A stretch of DNA of 64,000 bases from Lepidostoma basale. Lineage: Eukaryota; Arthropoda; Insecta; Trichoptera; Lepidostomatidae. Positions 43,901 through 55,882 of this stretch are shown here, piece by piece (position 1 is the stretch's first letter; each line of letters starts with the position of its first letter). Under the pieces are notes generated by a model. It was not told the DNA's origin, searched no databases, and was given only the letters and a program-made list of their open reading frames with translations. Location: positions 1 through 64,000 of the forward strand of contig JAHDVF020000044.1 of NCBI GenBank assembly GCA_022606425.2. The letters are read 5' to 3'. Both the position numbers and the translations under genes were made by a program.

Positions 43901-44384
43901 CCAGTAGATCCTTTGATTTGATAGGTCATGGGTGCATCGGAAACATATGTATTTTGTAGTGAAATACACAAATTCCTCTAGTCAGCGCATTAAAATGCTC
44001 TAAGTGCTTGATCGAATTTTTCGAGATTTATGAGCAAATGCAGAATTAATCAATGGAGCTCTCATTGTATTAGCAGATGACTTTGCCAGTTTTACCAAAA
44101 TCAACACATTTTGATGAACTCAAATTACCACCAATTACGAATTTCACTAATGGATTTGCGAACGTGCTATTTTGGCAGCAAAAACCCACAACGTCAATGC
44201 AATCAGCTACGCAATCCACGAATAAATTTCATGTATAAAATAGGAAGAAGACAAATAAAGTGATTCGTTACGACCACGATAAACACAATAACAATTACAT
44301 TACATTTTTTAGTAAAACAAATTCCCGTGAAATCAATAGTTAAATTGGGTTTTTTATAGAGTTAAAAAAGTTAAAGAAAAATAT

Positions 44385-44510
44385 ATTTTGACAAATGTCT
44401 AAAATTTTTCACCTTTGTTGGGAATTATCAAAAGATATGATAATGCTTCAGGTAGGCAAAACATGTCACTCCAATATATTGTAATAAAACATCTAGGAAA
44501 CAGTCTTCTT
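44385..44510. repeat. Decayed family A repeat
   Basis: GATATGATAATGCTTCAGG then GGCAAAACATGTCACTCC and AAACATCTAGGAAACAGTC; the left arm is barely recognisable. Confidence 0.55.
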
Positions 44511-44519
44511 TTTCTTTTA

Positions 44520-45085
44520 ATAGATTTGACGATCTGTGACACAGAAATCATGTCTCGTCGGATGATGAGGTCCAGCTGTCCTTCCATCTCTTAGGTGGTA
44601 TCCGGAGGGAATTTCATAAGCGGCTGTACGAGTATATGCAAGTCTGTCACCATCCATTCGGGCTACATAGTCCCTCCAGTATCTTCTTCTGGATCTACTC
44701 CACTGAACGAAATCCTCTATTTTGCAAGTTTTTCTTATGTCTACGTTGCGGACACGATTTCGGAGACTTTTTTCAGTAATTGATGTTAGGACCTTCATCT
44801 CCGATGTTCTTAGTAGCCCTTGGTTCGCACAGTGTCGGCCCGCGTCTCTACAGCGTACGACATGAGAGGTCGCACGCATGTTTTATAAATTCTGATCTTG
44901 CTGTCGATACGCATGTGTTTGTTCTTCCAGACCAGATTCGTCAGACATCCTGACACGGCAGAGGCTTTACTGACTTGTTCTCGTACTTCGATATAAAGGT
45001 CATTTTGGCTGCAGATCTCTACTCCAAAATATCTGAAACTCATTACTTGCTCCACAGGTATATCATCAACAGTCGTTTTCATAAA
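44520..45085 (-). mobile_element. Family 2 LINE, longer RT C-terminal piece
   Basis: Minus strand: VEQVMSFRYFGVEI, VREQVSKASAVSGCL, KTCVRPLMSYAVETRADT, TSEMKVLTSITEKSLRNRVR, SRRRYWRDYVARMDGDRL. One frameshift near 44,870. Confidence 0.8.
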
Positions 45086-45294
45086 TACAGGAAACAGTCG
45101 TTTTCATAAATATTAAAAACAATATATTATGGAGTTTTACAACACTGTGCAATAACAATGGTTGAATAAAATAATCACAGACACATATAACATATAGTAT
45201 ATCGGCATGCAGCCCATTGACGATATTGCTCTTGGAATCGTCATATTTTGTTTAGAGGTAAGTGGGACAGACAACTAAAAATTATTGTGGGTTC

Positions 45295-45400
45295 ACGTGT
45301 ACGAGCAATTGTCTGGAACATTTACCAACTGATTTGGTAAAGAGTATTAGGATTTTTCACAAATCTGTGAATAAGAAGAATAACATGTTATTGAAGCTAA
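45295..45400. repeat. Unrecognised repeat shared with 48,255-48,320
   Basis: TTGGTAAAGAGTATT then TCACAAATCTGTGAAT in a short open frame (LVKSIRIFHKSV, cf. LVKSI at the second site). Origin unknown; perhaps a retroelement scrap. Confidence 0.4.
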
Positions 45401-45479
45401 AATTTTCGACGATTTCCGAAAAGAAATATATTCGAGATGCCTTGCATCGTATGGAAAAATCTTAGCCTTTCCAAGTACT

Positions 45480-45620
45480 TAACTTAATTCATATGGCAAT
45501 ACAACTCTTTAAGAGTTTTAGCCTCCTTGATGATTTTCTTCCAAGCTCCTAGTTCATATATCTTTTGCTCACAGCAGTTCGACCGCCCAACCCAGCCAGA
45601 TTTAGCAGAATAATTTCTTA
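45480..45620 (-). mobile_element. Family 4 LINE tail
   Basis: CATATGGCAATACAACTC and GTTTTAGCCTCCTTGATG match 43,555-43,650. Confidence 0.6.
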
Positions 45621-45714
45621 GAAATATGATGCAGTTAAGTAAAAAAGTATAAACGTATTCATAAAACTATTGAGTTTTGAATATAGAATGGACCATAAAA
45701 TAAACGGCTTAATT

Positions 45715-45805
45715 ATAATAAATATGAATAAAAACGTCTGTTTTTTAGGAGTTTTATTATATTTTAGATGGAATGACATGTTCTCTTCTAAGACATTATC
45801 AAATG
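45715..45805. repeat. Half copy of family A
   Basis: AAAAACGTCTGTTTTTTAGG, GGAATGACATGTTCTC, ACATTATCAAATGTG: left arm only. Confidence 0.65.
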
Positions 45806-45999
45806 TGTCGAGAATTAAGTACGCGATCGTTTATTTACCCAAGTTAATGTAACAGAATATAGTAATTAAGGCAATTGAAATAGTTAACAATAGGTAAAAG
45901 TTGCAAAATGTAAATTTACAATGCTTATACATTATATAAATAAAATTAAAAGTTTAATAAAATGATCACTCTTCTGCAATGATAACATAAACTAGACAC

Positions 46000-46400
46000 T
46001 CCGCCAGAAAATGATCAAATGCTATGTGTGGTCTGTTTTATTGTATGGATGTGAAACGTAGATCTTAGAAGTCAACTCAATTAACATATTGGAAGTCCTG
46101 AGGCGAGCTAGAGTTGACAGGGAACCGTTATCAACTATCAAGGTTCAGAAGATTTCAAATCTGGGTCATATACTGCGTGGGGAAAAGTATCGCCTTCTCC
46201 AATTGATATTGGAGGGGAAAATTGAGGGACGCCGAGGGCCCGGTAGGAGACAGATGTCCTGGCTGCGAAGAGGGAGTAGACCGGCATCCAAAGTGTGGAG
46301 GAGCTGTTCCAAGTGGCGCAGAACAGGGACAGGTTCGCCGAGGTGATCGCCAACGTTGGGGGACCCGACATGGTACTTGTAGAAGAAGAAGATACATTTA
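46000..46400 (+). mobile_element. Family 3 LINE tail
   Basis: IKCYVWSVLLYGCET-type, VLRRARVDREPL, VQKISNLGHILRGEKYRLLQ, LILEGKIEGRRGPGRRQMSW, then GTGGACCC and a (GAA)n tail. Related to 61,225, 59,700 and 50,540. Confidence 0.8.
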
Positions 46401-46689
46401 AAGAATACTAATTGAGGTTACATAATTATTAAAGTGCTTTAGACAGATTAAAATAAAATGTTTTCTTTGATAACAATTTAATAAAATAGTGGGTGGCGAA
46501 TTGGGAATCAATTAAGGATCTTTAATAAAATATCGAGTAACCTTAAAGTACGAACATTATTATAATTTAGATAAAATATTTCCCCCCGTTCGTTTTTCTG
46601 CACAAACATTATATACATAAACTTAATGTAACAATACTCTCTGTTTTATATTTAACCTTAAGTTATTTAAATAATTTACAAAATTTTGA

Positions 46690-47270
46690 GACATCGAAAG
46701 GCGGGTTGGTGCTGGGAATAAAATAAATGGCGCACTCAAAGTTATTACTGCAAATAGAAATATATCCACAGAAGCAAAGATGGCAGTACATAATGGAGTT
46801 CTAGTGCCAACCCTCATGTATGGAAGTGAAGCTTGGAGCTGGATAAACGCCGTAGAAATGAGATCACTAAGAAGAATGTGCGGGAAAACATGGTATAATA
46901 GAATACCGAACGACGAAATAAGAAAGAAATGTAAGGCAGATGACTGCTCATGGATACATTAAAAAAGGATCCTTGAGATGGTTTGGACATATGGAACGAA
47001 TGGATGAGAGTAGAATAGTTAAAAAAGTTGTATACAAGCAGGGTGATTGGAAAAAGAAGCCGAGGACGACCGAGGAAAACATGGCATGACCAAATGAATC
47101 AATTACTAAAAGGCGGTCACATTCGAAGTCGGAATAATCGATGTGCGTGCATGGAACGATGTATGAATGTAGAGGAATCCCGAGAGGTATGCCAGGACAG
47201 AGCATTGTGGCGGTCCATCCTCTCTGCCTACCCCTCCGGGGAAATGGCGTGATGGTTTGTCAGTTAGTTA
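46690..47270 (+). mobile_element. Family 1 LINE, 3' half of the RT tail
   Basis: MAVHNGVLVPTLMYGSEAW, NAVEMRSLRRMCGKT, KKGSLRWFGHMERMDES, RGRPRKTWHDQMNQLLKGGH, ending LSAYPSGEMA and (GTTA)n. Three frames. Confidence 0.85.
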
Positions 47271-47694
47271 GTTACAAATTTTGATTAACAATAATTATAT
47301 TACTTGATGTAACAATAATTATGAATGTGTCAAATAAATATTAAAAAATGTGCTTAAACCAAAATATCGAGTACCTAACCTCAAAGTACGAATATTATTC
47401 CAATTTGGACTTAATTGATATGAATTAATTATTTTGTTATGATGTCATCAGAAACCGGACTGGGAATATAATATTCTTAAAAAATGTTTGTGGTTTCCGG
47501 GAAAAAAAATCATGTAGGTAGGTACCAAGGTTTCATATTTTGCGTTACTCATGTTGACCCTTGTAATAAATTAGCCAAGGGCGTTATAGACTTGATATTT
47601 GAAAGGTAGTATGGTGAGACACCACAGAACACACTTTTTAAAATAACGAATATCAGTATTTTATAATTGGATTGAATTAACTGTGAAAACAAAA

Positions 47695-48165
47695 TTACCT
47701 TCTTCTTCTTCGATGGCCCTACAGCCCATAACGAGCCTTAGCCTCCAGTATTCTTCGCCTCCAACTCCTCCTGTCCTCCGCTTCGACCCTCCAATCTGAC
47801 ACTCGTAACAATTTCGCCCCATCTCTCTCAACTTCATCCTCCTATCGCAGCCTTGGTCGTCCAATTGGTCTTCTACCACCTGAGTGCCACTCCAGCAATC
47901 TTTATGGGGTTCGCGATGACGGCATCCTCTGCACGTGACCGGCCCATCTCAGTCTATTCAGTCTGACCTGTGTGGAGAGACTGGGAGCTTTGTAAATATA
48001 GTATAGCTCATCATTATGCCGCACTCTCCAGCTTTCACCGTCATCCACAGGTCCCAGAATTCTGCGCAGCACCCTTCCCTCAAAAGTATCCAGTCGCTCT
48101 GCGGATTTCGCTCTCATTGTCCACGTCTCACACCCGTAGGTCACAACTATTCGGATTGTTTAATA
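47695..48165 (-). mobile_element. LINE RT-tail fragment (family 5)
   Basis: Minus strand: MTYGCETWTMRAKSAERLD, FEGRVLRRILGPVDD, RLNRLRWAGHVQRM, then GRPRLR-type in a shifted frame and the RRRWRSIV-type end with (GAA)n. Confidence 0.8.
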
Positions 48166-48245
48166 CAGGGACAGGTTCGCCGAGGTGTTCGCCAACGTTG
48201 GGGGGACCCGACAGGGCACTTGAAGAAGAATAAGAAGCAGGTAGA
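48165..48245 (+). mobile_element. Family 3 LINE end
   Basis: GACAGGTTCGCCGAGGTG, TTCGCCAACGTTGGGGGG, ACCCGACAGG then (GAA)n: the last 70 bp of family 3. Confidence 0.6.
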
Positions 48246-48482
48246 TGTTTTTAAAATACCAAATAAGTTGGTAAAGAGTATTTGAATCTTCGACAAATCC
48301 ATGAAAGAGAAGAAAAACCTTTATCGTTTTTCGCATTACGATATGTCAATCTTGAAAAAACTACAATAAACTGTTTAATATACAGCTTAAAATTAATATT
48401 CAAGGTCAGTATGGATTTGCATGGAGCATAATTTTAATGGAAGTAAATTTAAATCTCGCTTAAATGTGCAGAAGGTTTAGTG

Positions 48483-48560
48483 CAGAGGTTCCCAACCTTT
48501 TTTGTCCCGTAAACCCCTTGCCGATTTCTTATATTTTGTGTAGACCCCCTGTTTTCCTAA
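48483..48560 (+). mobile_element. hAT-type terminal fragment
   Basis: CAGAGGTTCCCAACCTTTTT is a typical hAT terminal repeat. No matching opposite end located. Confidence 0.45.
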
Positions 48561-48663
48561 AAGAGCTTTTTTTCAGGCAAAAAAAAATCCGAAACAAAAA
48601 AGCCGGAATTCGTCGCCGCCGTCTATGTGCATGACACGATGTATGAATTTTGAAGAAACAAGA

Positions 48664-49140
48664 TAAAATCAAATCAAATCAAATCAGTTAATTAACTAAA
48701 CAGATATTACAAACAGAAAAATGTTTAAGGCATCTATCTATTGAGTAATAGTAAAATATTATAAAAATACAACATTATACCAGGAACGCATTAGAGATGG
48801 TTAGACATTAGGAAGACAAGATACTCTCTAAAGTTAAGAGTATTTGTCCCCTGAACGAGGAGACCGCGTTCAGCAGACTAATTGTTCTTCCCACCGGTGT
48901 CACCAGAGGCAGATCGGTGCTGGTGGCCGGTAGGTAAAACAATGAGATGCCCATCTCTTCGAAGCTGTAAATAATCGTTTCCGAGTATTTCTAAAAGAAG
49001 TGCCGTGGGATAGAGCCACGGATAACTACAATACTCTTTCATGTAGAGATACCTCAGAATTATTTTCTGAACCCTCTCCAGCATAACGGACTATCTCGCC
49101 TCGTGAGGACTCCATATGACAGAACCACTTTCGAGTCTGC
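48664..49140 (-). mobile_element. Jockey-like LINE 3' end with (CAAAT)n tail
   Basis: Minus strand: MLERVQKIILRYLYMKEY, YPWLYPTALLLEILG, LQLRRDGHLIVLP. The 3' end at 48,664 has (AAATC)n. Same family as 63,016-63,095 and 63,545-63,890. Confidence 0.8.
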
Positions 49141-49569
49141 TCCTAAGTATTACATGTCAGGAAAGAAAATTGTGGCAGTCCATTCTTTCTGCCCACACCT
49201 TCTGTGTTAACACAATTAAAACGCTGTATTTTTTTTTTCGAATAAGACATGTTAAAAATGAAATTTTTATTCTAGGAGACAATAGACCTTTGTAAAAACT
49301 AGAAAACGCAAGGCAGGATTTTGTTGATAAAATGAAACTGATGTATAGTAATCAAATAACAGTGCCATCAATTAATTTTTTTAAAATCGTACTTTTAAAT
49401 ATTTATATGAAGTATTACAAGTGCGACAGAAGCGACCGATTCATTACAATTATATTATAATATTAAAACAAAATTGTATAATCTCAAAGGTGCTTAATTA
49501 AAAGTCATGCGTGTGCATACGATTATTGATAAATAAATTCAAATACGTACTTACTTATTTATATTTTTA

Positions 49570-50110
49570 ACGGGGATTTACACCTTCATCATCGGGGGAA
49601 TGATATAAACAAGTTAATAGTATATTAAAATATAATAAGTGAATGCGGTGGGAATGATGGTGTTATGAACAAAATAATGAAAGGATCATTAAGATGGTTT
49701 GGACATATGGAAAGAATGAATGCAGAAGAATGGTAAAAAATTATAAGTTAACGATGTAAATGGAACCAGAAATAAAGGAAGACCGAGGAAAACGCGGCAC
49801 GATAAAATAAATCAAATATTGAATGCCGACCACGTGAGGAGTCAGAGAAATCGACGCGCGTGCATTTCACGATGTATGAATGTCAGGAAAGAAGTGTGGC
49901 AGTCCATTCTTTCTGCCTACCCCTTCTGAGAGACGGCGAGATGTTTTTTTTTAGTTTTTAGTACGAGCATATCGTTCTCTCGATGATGAAGGTGTAAAGT
50001 CTTCGAAACATGCCGAGAAAAATAAGCCTAAAAGTGGAAAAAACACTGTTTTAATTCATAAAAAATCGTCAATATGTAATTCCATAGCATTAACGCCTTA
50101 AGTTTATATT
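49570..50110. repeat. Family C fold-back interrupted by a LINE
   Basis: TTTACACCTTCATCATCGGG (49,572) and CGATGATGAAGGTGTAAAG (49,981) are the arms; CTTCGAAACATGCCGAG follows. Between them is a family 1 LINE (49,645-49,945, plus; MKGSLRWFGHMERMN-like, ending CTGCCTACCC). Confidence 0.75.
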
Positions 50111-50279
50111 AAATTAATAATGCTGGTTCTACTTGAAGGGTAAAATGATGTAAATGAATTTTAAATGGGAGATTTTTCCGAATTTGTTATTTATTTCCAC
50201 TGCAAGTTTTAAGCATCTAGTAAAAATACAAAAAGCTTAAATTAAAAAAAAATTATAATAATTTATATTATAAACGAAA

Positions 50280-50370
50280 AGATAAAATAAAATGCAAGCA
50301 TGGCGAAACATGTCATTCCTATGAAATACAATAAAGTTTATAAGAAACAGACGTTTTCTTCATATTAAAT
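50280..50370. repeat. Half copy of family A
   Basis: GCATGGCGAAACATGTCATTCC then AAGAAACAGACGTTTTC: right arm only. Confidence 0.6.
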
Positions 50371-50539
50371 TTAGAGGTTTATCCCATAGTTCAAGAAACA
50401 ATAAATATGTATAGAATCTGTAAAATATATTTAAAATTTAAAAATAATTTTAAAAGATTCATCATTAGAAATTTACTTTAATTTCATTGTAAAATTTCAA
50501 TTTTTAAATGTGCTAAGGGGAGAAAAATAGCACATTTTT

Positions 50540-50710
50540 CGACTGATATTAATGGGTGAAGTGGTGGGACGCAGGGGAGTTGGTAGAAGGCAGTTGTCCT
50601 GGCTGCGGAACATAAAATAATGGACAGGAATGACAAGAAGCAGAACCTGTTCCAAGTGGCGCAGGACAGAGATGCCTTTGCTGCAGTGATCGAAGAAGAA
50701 AGAAAATTCA
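50540..50710 (+). mobile_element. Family 3 LINE end
   Basis: GTTGTCCTGGCTGCGGAAC, TGTTCCAAGTGGCGCAGG, GTGATCGAAGAAGAAAG match the tail of 46,000-46,400. Confidence 0.65.
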
Positions 50711-50754
50711 ATACCGGTTATGTAATATTTTTACTTATTAGAAAATAGCTAATT

Positions 50755-51090
50755 TAAATCCTATAATGACATATGAAATACGAGTAGAAACGAGAGCTGA
50801 CACCATCATAACAAAAAGTCTCCTAAAAACCACAGAAATGAAGACTCTCCGATCCGTTGCGGGAACGATACTCCGAGACAGAATACGAAATTCTGAAATA
50901 AGAAAGATCTGCAATGTAAATGATGTCGTGCGATGGGGAGAAAAGAGTGATAAATACGAGTATAACCGCAAATAAAGTAGCAACAGGAAATCGACCTGCA
51001 GGAAGACCACCTAAAAGGTGGCGAGACAGTTGGACATCTGCATCCCAGGAACAGGCTCCGAGAAATAACAGGACACAGTCCTAAATAAAG
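50755..51090 (+). mobile_element. Family 2 LINE tail
   Basis: MTYEIRVETRADTIITKSL, TTEMKTLRSVAGTILRDRIR, EIRKICNVNDVVRW, then GRPPKRWRDSWTSAS in a shifted frame and (GAA)n. Confidence 0.8.
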
Positions 51091-51119
51091 CCGAATAAGA
51101 AGAAGAATTTGAGGTAAAT

Positions 51120-51515
51120 ATTTTTTTAAATAGGACTACATAAATCAGTAGCCCAGCGCGCCATGGAAAGAGCCATGCTTGGAATAACCTTGAGGGACAG
51201 ATTTAGAAACGAATTTATTCGACAACAAACCAAGGTGACTAAGGTGGCTCTACGGATAGGCGGGCCGAAGTGGCGGTGGGCTGGCCATATCTGTCGGAGA
51301 ACCGACAGCCGATGAGGAAGATGGGTTCTGGAGTGGAGACCGCGCACAGGATTCCGTAGAGTTGGACGTCCCCCTGCCCGCTGGACCGACGATCTGAAGA
51401 GGATTGCTGGACATGGATGGATGGGAGCGGCAATGGATAGGGGGCGGTGACGGGCTTTGGGAGAGGCCTACATTCAGCAGTGGATGACAGACGGCTGATG
51501 ATGATGATGATGATG
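51120..51515 (+). mobile_element. LINE RT tail with (GAT)n end (family 6)
   Basis: SVAQRAMERAMLGITLRDRF, RNEFIRQQTKVTKVAL, IGGPKWRWAGHICRR, then RVGRPPARWTDDLKRIAG, EAYIQQWM-like, ending in (GAT)7. One frame break. Confidence 0.85.
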
Positions 51516-51884
51516 AAATCAGTAAAAATGATTGTTATTGTTTAATTCTGGAAAAATCTGGATTACTTCTCGCGTATTAAAAATAGCTGATTCTAACTAA
51601 CGTACGTATTATCAGGATAACCGCACTCTTCGGTTCACTAAGCTTATTGCAAATATAATTTAAATATAAATTATAAAACAGACTTGCGTATTGCGTCGTA
51701 GTTGGGTGTTATCAAAAATTTATTTTTATTATATTATAATTTATTATGTGATAACGTAACGTAATCAAAATATAAAAATACTTTTAAATTTTGAGTTATC
51801 CGTAATCATTGTTAAGCGACAGTTTTTATGTGTGATATCCAGGATGCTGTCAGATGGGGGAAACAGAGTAGAAGATATTGTATA

Positions 51885-53046
51885 GGGTGTTTTTTTTAGA
51901 GGTCTTCTTCTTCTTCTTCCTTATTGTAGACCTATGTGGTCTGTTCTCCAGAGTGTTATTCCTCCTGTGAGATAGATTCCCAGCTCTCCTTCCATATTTT
52001 AGGAGGTCTTCTACGAGGACGAGTCCCATGAGGCTGATTATGCAATGAAATATAGGGGAGTCTGGTGTTGTCCATTCTTTGAACATGACCGTACCAGTCC
52101 CTTTTTCGCTGTCTGCTCCATCTTATAATATCCTCAACCTCACGTATCTCTCTTATTCTGGTGTTCTTCACGCGATCCCTCAGTGTCTTATCTGGTATCG
52201 TCCTCAGTGTCTGCATTTTGGAAGTCCTCAAAACTTGTTTGGTCCTTACTGTGTCTGCCCTTGCTTCGACGCCATATGTTATTATTGGTCTTACGCATGC
52301 TTTATAGATTCTCATCTTACTCTTAATAGCCATGTCTTTGTTTTTCCATATTGTGGATTTTAGAGCCCCAGAGATTGCAGCTGCCTTGTTTACTTGGGCT
52401 TGTATTTCTTCCCGCAGATCAGCTCCCCCCACCAGGTCTATGCCTAGATACTAAAAGGTCCTGACCTGTTCTATGGGTTGATTTTCTAAAACCAGGTTAC
52501 ATGTTTTGGGTGTTGTGGAAAAGGTCATACATTTTGTTTTTTCGATAGAGATCGTCATGTTTTAGAGGTATACAATAAAAATTCAAAATAAAAAAACCCA
52601 AATTAAAATAATGTTCATATCTATGATATTGGCTTTATTTAATAGATAATTTTATGCGATTATTGTTTAAATATGATTTCGGGTATATGAGCGCCACGGC
52701 TAGCTCGAATGAAGCGCAATCGTGAAGTCCAATTTTCGACAATTGTCGTCTTTGTGGATGCGTATTATCCACTGGAGTGTACGTGGTGCGAAAATGATGC
52801 ATGACCTTCCGAATAATTGTCTCGGATGGACGATTATCTCGACCGTAAAATGGACGTAGTGCACGATAAGTTTGGCGAACCGAACCATGATTTTCAAAAT
52901 AAATTTGCAAGCGCTTTTTTCACGTCAGTCTATTCTTGGTAAAATGGCAAAACGTATTGACTACAAATCAACTATCAACTGTCAAATTAATAGTCTGTAG
53001 AAACAATGTTGTTAGCTTAAAAACCAAACCTCTAAAAAAAACACCC
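51885..53046 (-). mobile_element. Tc1/mariner-like element with DUF4817-type HTH, LINE-interrupted
   Basis: Terminal repeats GGGTGTTTTTTTTAGAGGT at 51,885-51,903 and inverted at 53,028-53,046, flanked by TA. Minus-strand ORF from about 52,910: QIYFENHGSVRQTYRALRP, RDNRPSETIIRKVMHHFRTT, the N-terminal helix-turn-helix of such transposases; the DDE part is lost. A LINE sits inside at 51,904-52,559. Confidence 0.8.
51904..52559 (-). mobile_element. Family 2 LINE inserted into the mariner-like element
   Basis: 158-codon open piece: ADLREEIQAQVNKAAAISG, KACVRPIITYGVEARADT, TLRDRVKNTRIREIREVED, RQRKRDWYGHVQRMD, with a (GAA)n 3' tail at 51,904. Target duplication TTTTAGAGGT at 51,894-51,903 and 52,560-52,569. 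Confidence 0.9.
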
Positions 53047-53142
53047 CATATTATATATCATATCTTCGACAAAGGGGCCATATATTGTTTTGTCTCCAAC
53101 GATGCAGAACCAACCAGACAATGGTATTCAATAATATATTAT

Positions 53143-53188
53143 ATATCAAAAATAAATTAGCTTTTAAAAGCTGATTTATTTTTGATAT
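53143..53188. repeat. Perfect AT-rich hairpin
   Basis: ATATCAAAAATAAATTAGC facing GCTGATTTATTTTTGATAT (one mismatch) with TTTTAAAA at the centre. Probably part of a MITE. Confidence 0.55.
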
Positions 53189-53454
53189 ACTTTATTTCAT
53201 TAAATCCACTGTTGCTTGATCGATTGTACGAAATTGAATTAAATATCAATGATAAGGTATCTAATTTTAATTTATTTTATAGGTTATTTCAAAAGATTAT
53301 TACACTATAAAATGTAATAGTAAGAGATATTTTAAATAATTTATCTCGTTTGAGTAATATTGTATCAAAAACAAAACCGCCCGTTCCGTCAAAACGCGTC
53401 ATTTTATTATTTTCCTTACAAGATAAGAGAAAGAAATAAAGCCAGAAGACCAGT

Positions 53455-53880
53455 ATCTTCTTCTGGGTCTACTTCACCGAAAGATATCTTAAGTTTTTCT
53501 TATGCCTTTGTGACGGACACGATCTCGGAGAGTATTTCCAATAATAGATCTTAGGAACTTCATCTCAGATGTTCTTAGCAGACCCTTGGATCGCACAGTG
53601 TCGACCCGCGTCTCTACAGCATACGTCATGATAGGTCGCAAGAATGTCTTATAAATTCTGACCTTGCTGTCAATACGCATGCGCTTGTTCTCCCAGACCA
53701 GATTGCACATGCGTATTGACATCAGACACAAAGGTGTCTGAAGAATCTGGTCGTGTCGACAAAATTGTGTCAGAACACGGTAGAGACTTTATTGACTTGT
53801 TCTCGCATTTTTGTATAAAGGTCATTATAGCTGCAGATCTCTATTCCCAATTCTTCAAAACAATCTTCATTACAGTTGCA
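53455..53880 (-). mobile_element. Family 2 LINE fragment
   Basis: Minus strand: LVWENKRMRIDSKVRIYKT, RPIMTYAVETRVDTVR, LRTSEMKFLRSIIGNTLRDR. The upstream part is duplicated and decayed. Related to 44,520-45,085. Confidence 0.75.
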
Positions 53881-53924
53881 GATCTCTACTCCTAAATCAT
53901 AAAAACAACTTCAATATGAGTAGA

Positions 53925-54020
53925 AAAAAGTTCAGTGTTATGAAGAAGGAATCTGATTGTGTCCAGAACTGAATCAGCACCCAAGAGTTTTGTCCCCTAG
54001 ATCACACTACCCAGGTCGTA
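53925..54020 (-). mobile_element. Decayed tRNA-derived SINE
   Basis: GAAGAAGGAATCTGATTGTG then TCCAGAACTGAATCAGCACC and TTTTGTCCCCTAGATC match 61,110-61,212 with a deletion across box B. Confidence 0.5.
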
Positions 54021-54404
54021 ATTAGCATTAATGCTATGAATTAACTGCATCCGTGAGAATATCATAATAAAATCAAATAATAAGCAACATTCTTGTATAA
54101 ATATACTAACGTAAACTGTTTTTGTTAAAACTATATTAAAAAAAAAAAAAACATTAAATTTTACTTATTGATATGCATATGTTACCACTTCTGAGTCTTG
54201 ATGTGGAGACCATGAAAAGGAAAAAATAGTCATCGTTGACTCTAGAAAAGATAGAAGAATATTGATAAAAATTGAAAAAGATAAAAATTAAGAGATGGCT
54301 AGAGAGAAGAAGAAGAAGACTATTTCTGAATTTAAATTTGAAGAAAATAATAACTTACTTACACTGAATCGTTAAGGCTCGCGTGATTATTTGAATGTTA
54401 TAAG

Positions 54405-54890
54405 AACATTGATAAGAGAAATAGAAGGATGCGAAAGAAGGATGAAAGTAGAATAAATGCAGTAGAAATGAGATCTCTTAGACGAATGTGTGGATACTCT
54501 GTGTATGATAGAGTGTCGAATGAAAATAAAAGAAGTGAATGCGGTGCGAATGATGGTGTTATTAACAAAATAATGAAAGAATCATTATGATGGTTTGTAC
54601 ATATGGAAAGAATGAATGAAGAAAGAATGGTAAAAAAATATATTTTAACGATGTAAATTGAACCAGAAATAGCGGAAGACCGAGAAATACGTGGCACGAT
54701 CAAATAAATCAAATATTGAATGTCGGAATGTCGGCTCCGTGAGGAGTCAGAGAAATCGACGCGCGTGCATGACATGATGTATGAATGTTGAGGAATCGAG
54801 AGAAATATGTCAGGAAAGAAAACTGTGGCAGTCCATTATTTCTGCCTACCCCTTCGGGGAGACGGCGTGATGGTTAGTTAGTTTAATTAT
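54405..54890 (+). mobile_element. Family 1 LINE fragment
   Basis: Plus strand KKDESRINAVEMRSLRRMCG, YSVYDRVSNENKRSECGAND, MERMNEERMVKK, ending GGCGTGATGG(TTAG)n. The opposite-strand 125-codon ORF is its shadow. Confidence 0.8.
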
Positions 54891-55503
54891 AAGAACATAC
54901 ATATTTATGCATTTTGATTCAAATCAAGGATAATATTTTGTATTTGTAAGTATTGTTTAAAAGGTATGCAAAAAAGGTAAAATCAATATTTTTAAGCATC
55001 GTCGACTCCAAATGTTGATGCGGAGATAAACTGAAGATTAACAATTTATTAAAATTTGAGGGTAGCTACTTACCCCACCTTCTATAATATAAGCCGGTAT
55101 GGTCTACGTTCAATTGCATAGTAAAATATTGTAGGTAGGGGAGAACCACCATGAAGAGAACGGCCCACGAAGAGAACAGTTGCATTTGCAACGATAGTAA
55201 TAAACCTAGCGACATTCCGCAGCCCTTCACGTGATCGCAGTGGTGTGACGACATCGCGCGTTAAGTTGGGCCCATGTCCGTTCTGTGTGCTTCGGACAGT
55301 GGACGAGAGAAGTTTACGGGCTTAGTAAAAAAAAAACGGTGCTGACTGCTTCATCTGCTGTCCTTTTAATAGTAAGCTAGGAGTAAAAAGGATTTACCCG
55401 TAGTGTAACGTGATTATATAGTTTTTATGTGATAAGGTTATATTGAATAATATTAAATCCATCTCGATAATTTCAATGTTTTTCTAAAATAAGTCCTAAT
55501 TCC

Positions 55504-55569
55504 ATGAAGAGAACACGCCGCAGTCCTATGAAGAGAACGTTCTCTTCATAGGTTTAGTGTTCTCTTCAT
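55504..55569. promoter_or_regulatory. Palindromic site array within the pogo-like element
   Basis: Four copies of ATGAAGAGAAC as inverted pairs: 55,504, a 22-bp perfect palindrome at 55,528-55,549, and 55,559-55,569. The same 11-mer occurs in both terminal repeats (with one change at the right) and GAAGAGAAC at 55,169. Probable binding sites of the transposase HTH. Confidence 0.55.
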
Positions 55570-55756
55570 GTTTTTTTTGTGTGTTTTGTTTATATATTAT
55601 TTAATTTTATATTATTTAAAAATTATATAAATTTTAAATAATATAAAATTTTAAAAATTTCAATAATTTTTTTTTAATAATTAAAATTTAAATATTTTTT
55701 TTTATCTTTTTAAAATTATATATCACAAAAGATGTACCCAATCATACTTTTTTTGG

Positions 55757-55882
55757 ATGCCGAAAATAAATCTTAAGACGGACGACGAATTCAAAGATGC
55801 TATAGATGCCGCCATCGTACAAAAGAAAAGCATTCGCAGTGTAGCTAAGGAGACAGAACATAACCTAGAATCTGATAATTGA
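55757..55882 (+). pseudogene. Psq-type HTH remnant of a pogo-like transposase
   Basis: 41 codons: DDEFKDAIDAAIVQKKSIRS then VAKETEHN, the N-terminal helix-turn-helix of pogo/Tigger transposases (AI-AV-GKSIRKAAK pattern). The CENP-B-like and DDE domains are missing; a stop follows. Confidence 0.65.

Noticed and set aside
51494..51515. GCTGATGATGATGATGATG as a regulatory motif or hammerhead start
   Set aside because: It is the (GAT)n tail of a LINE.
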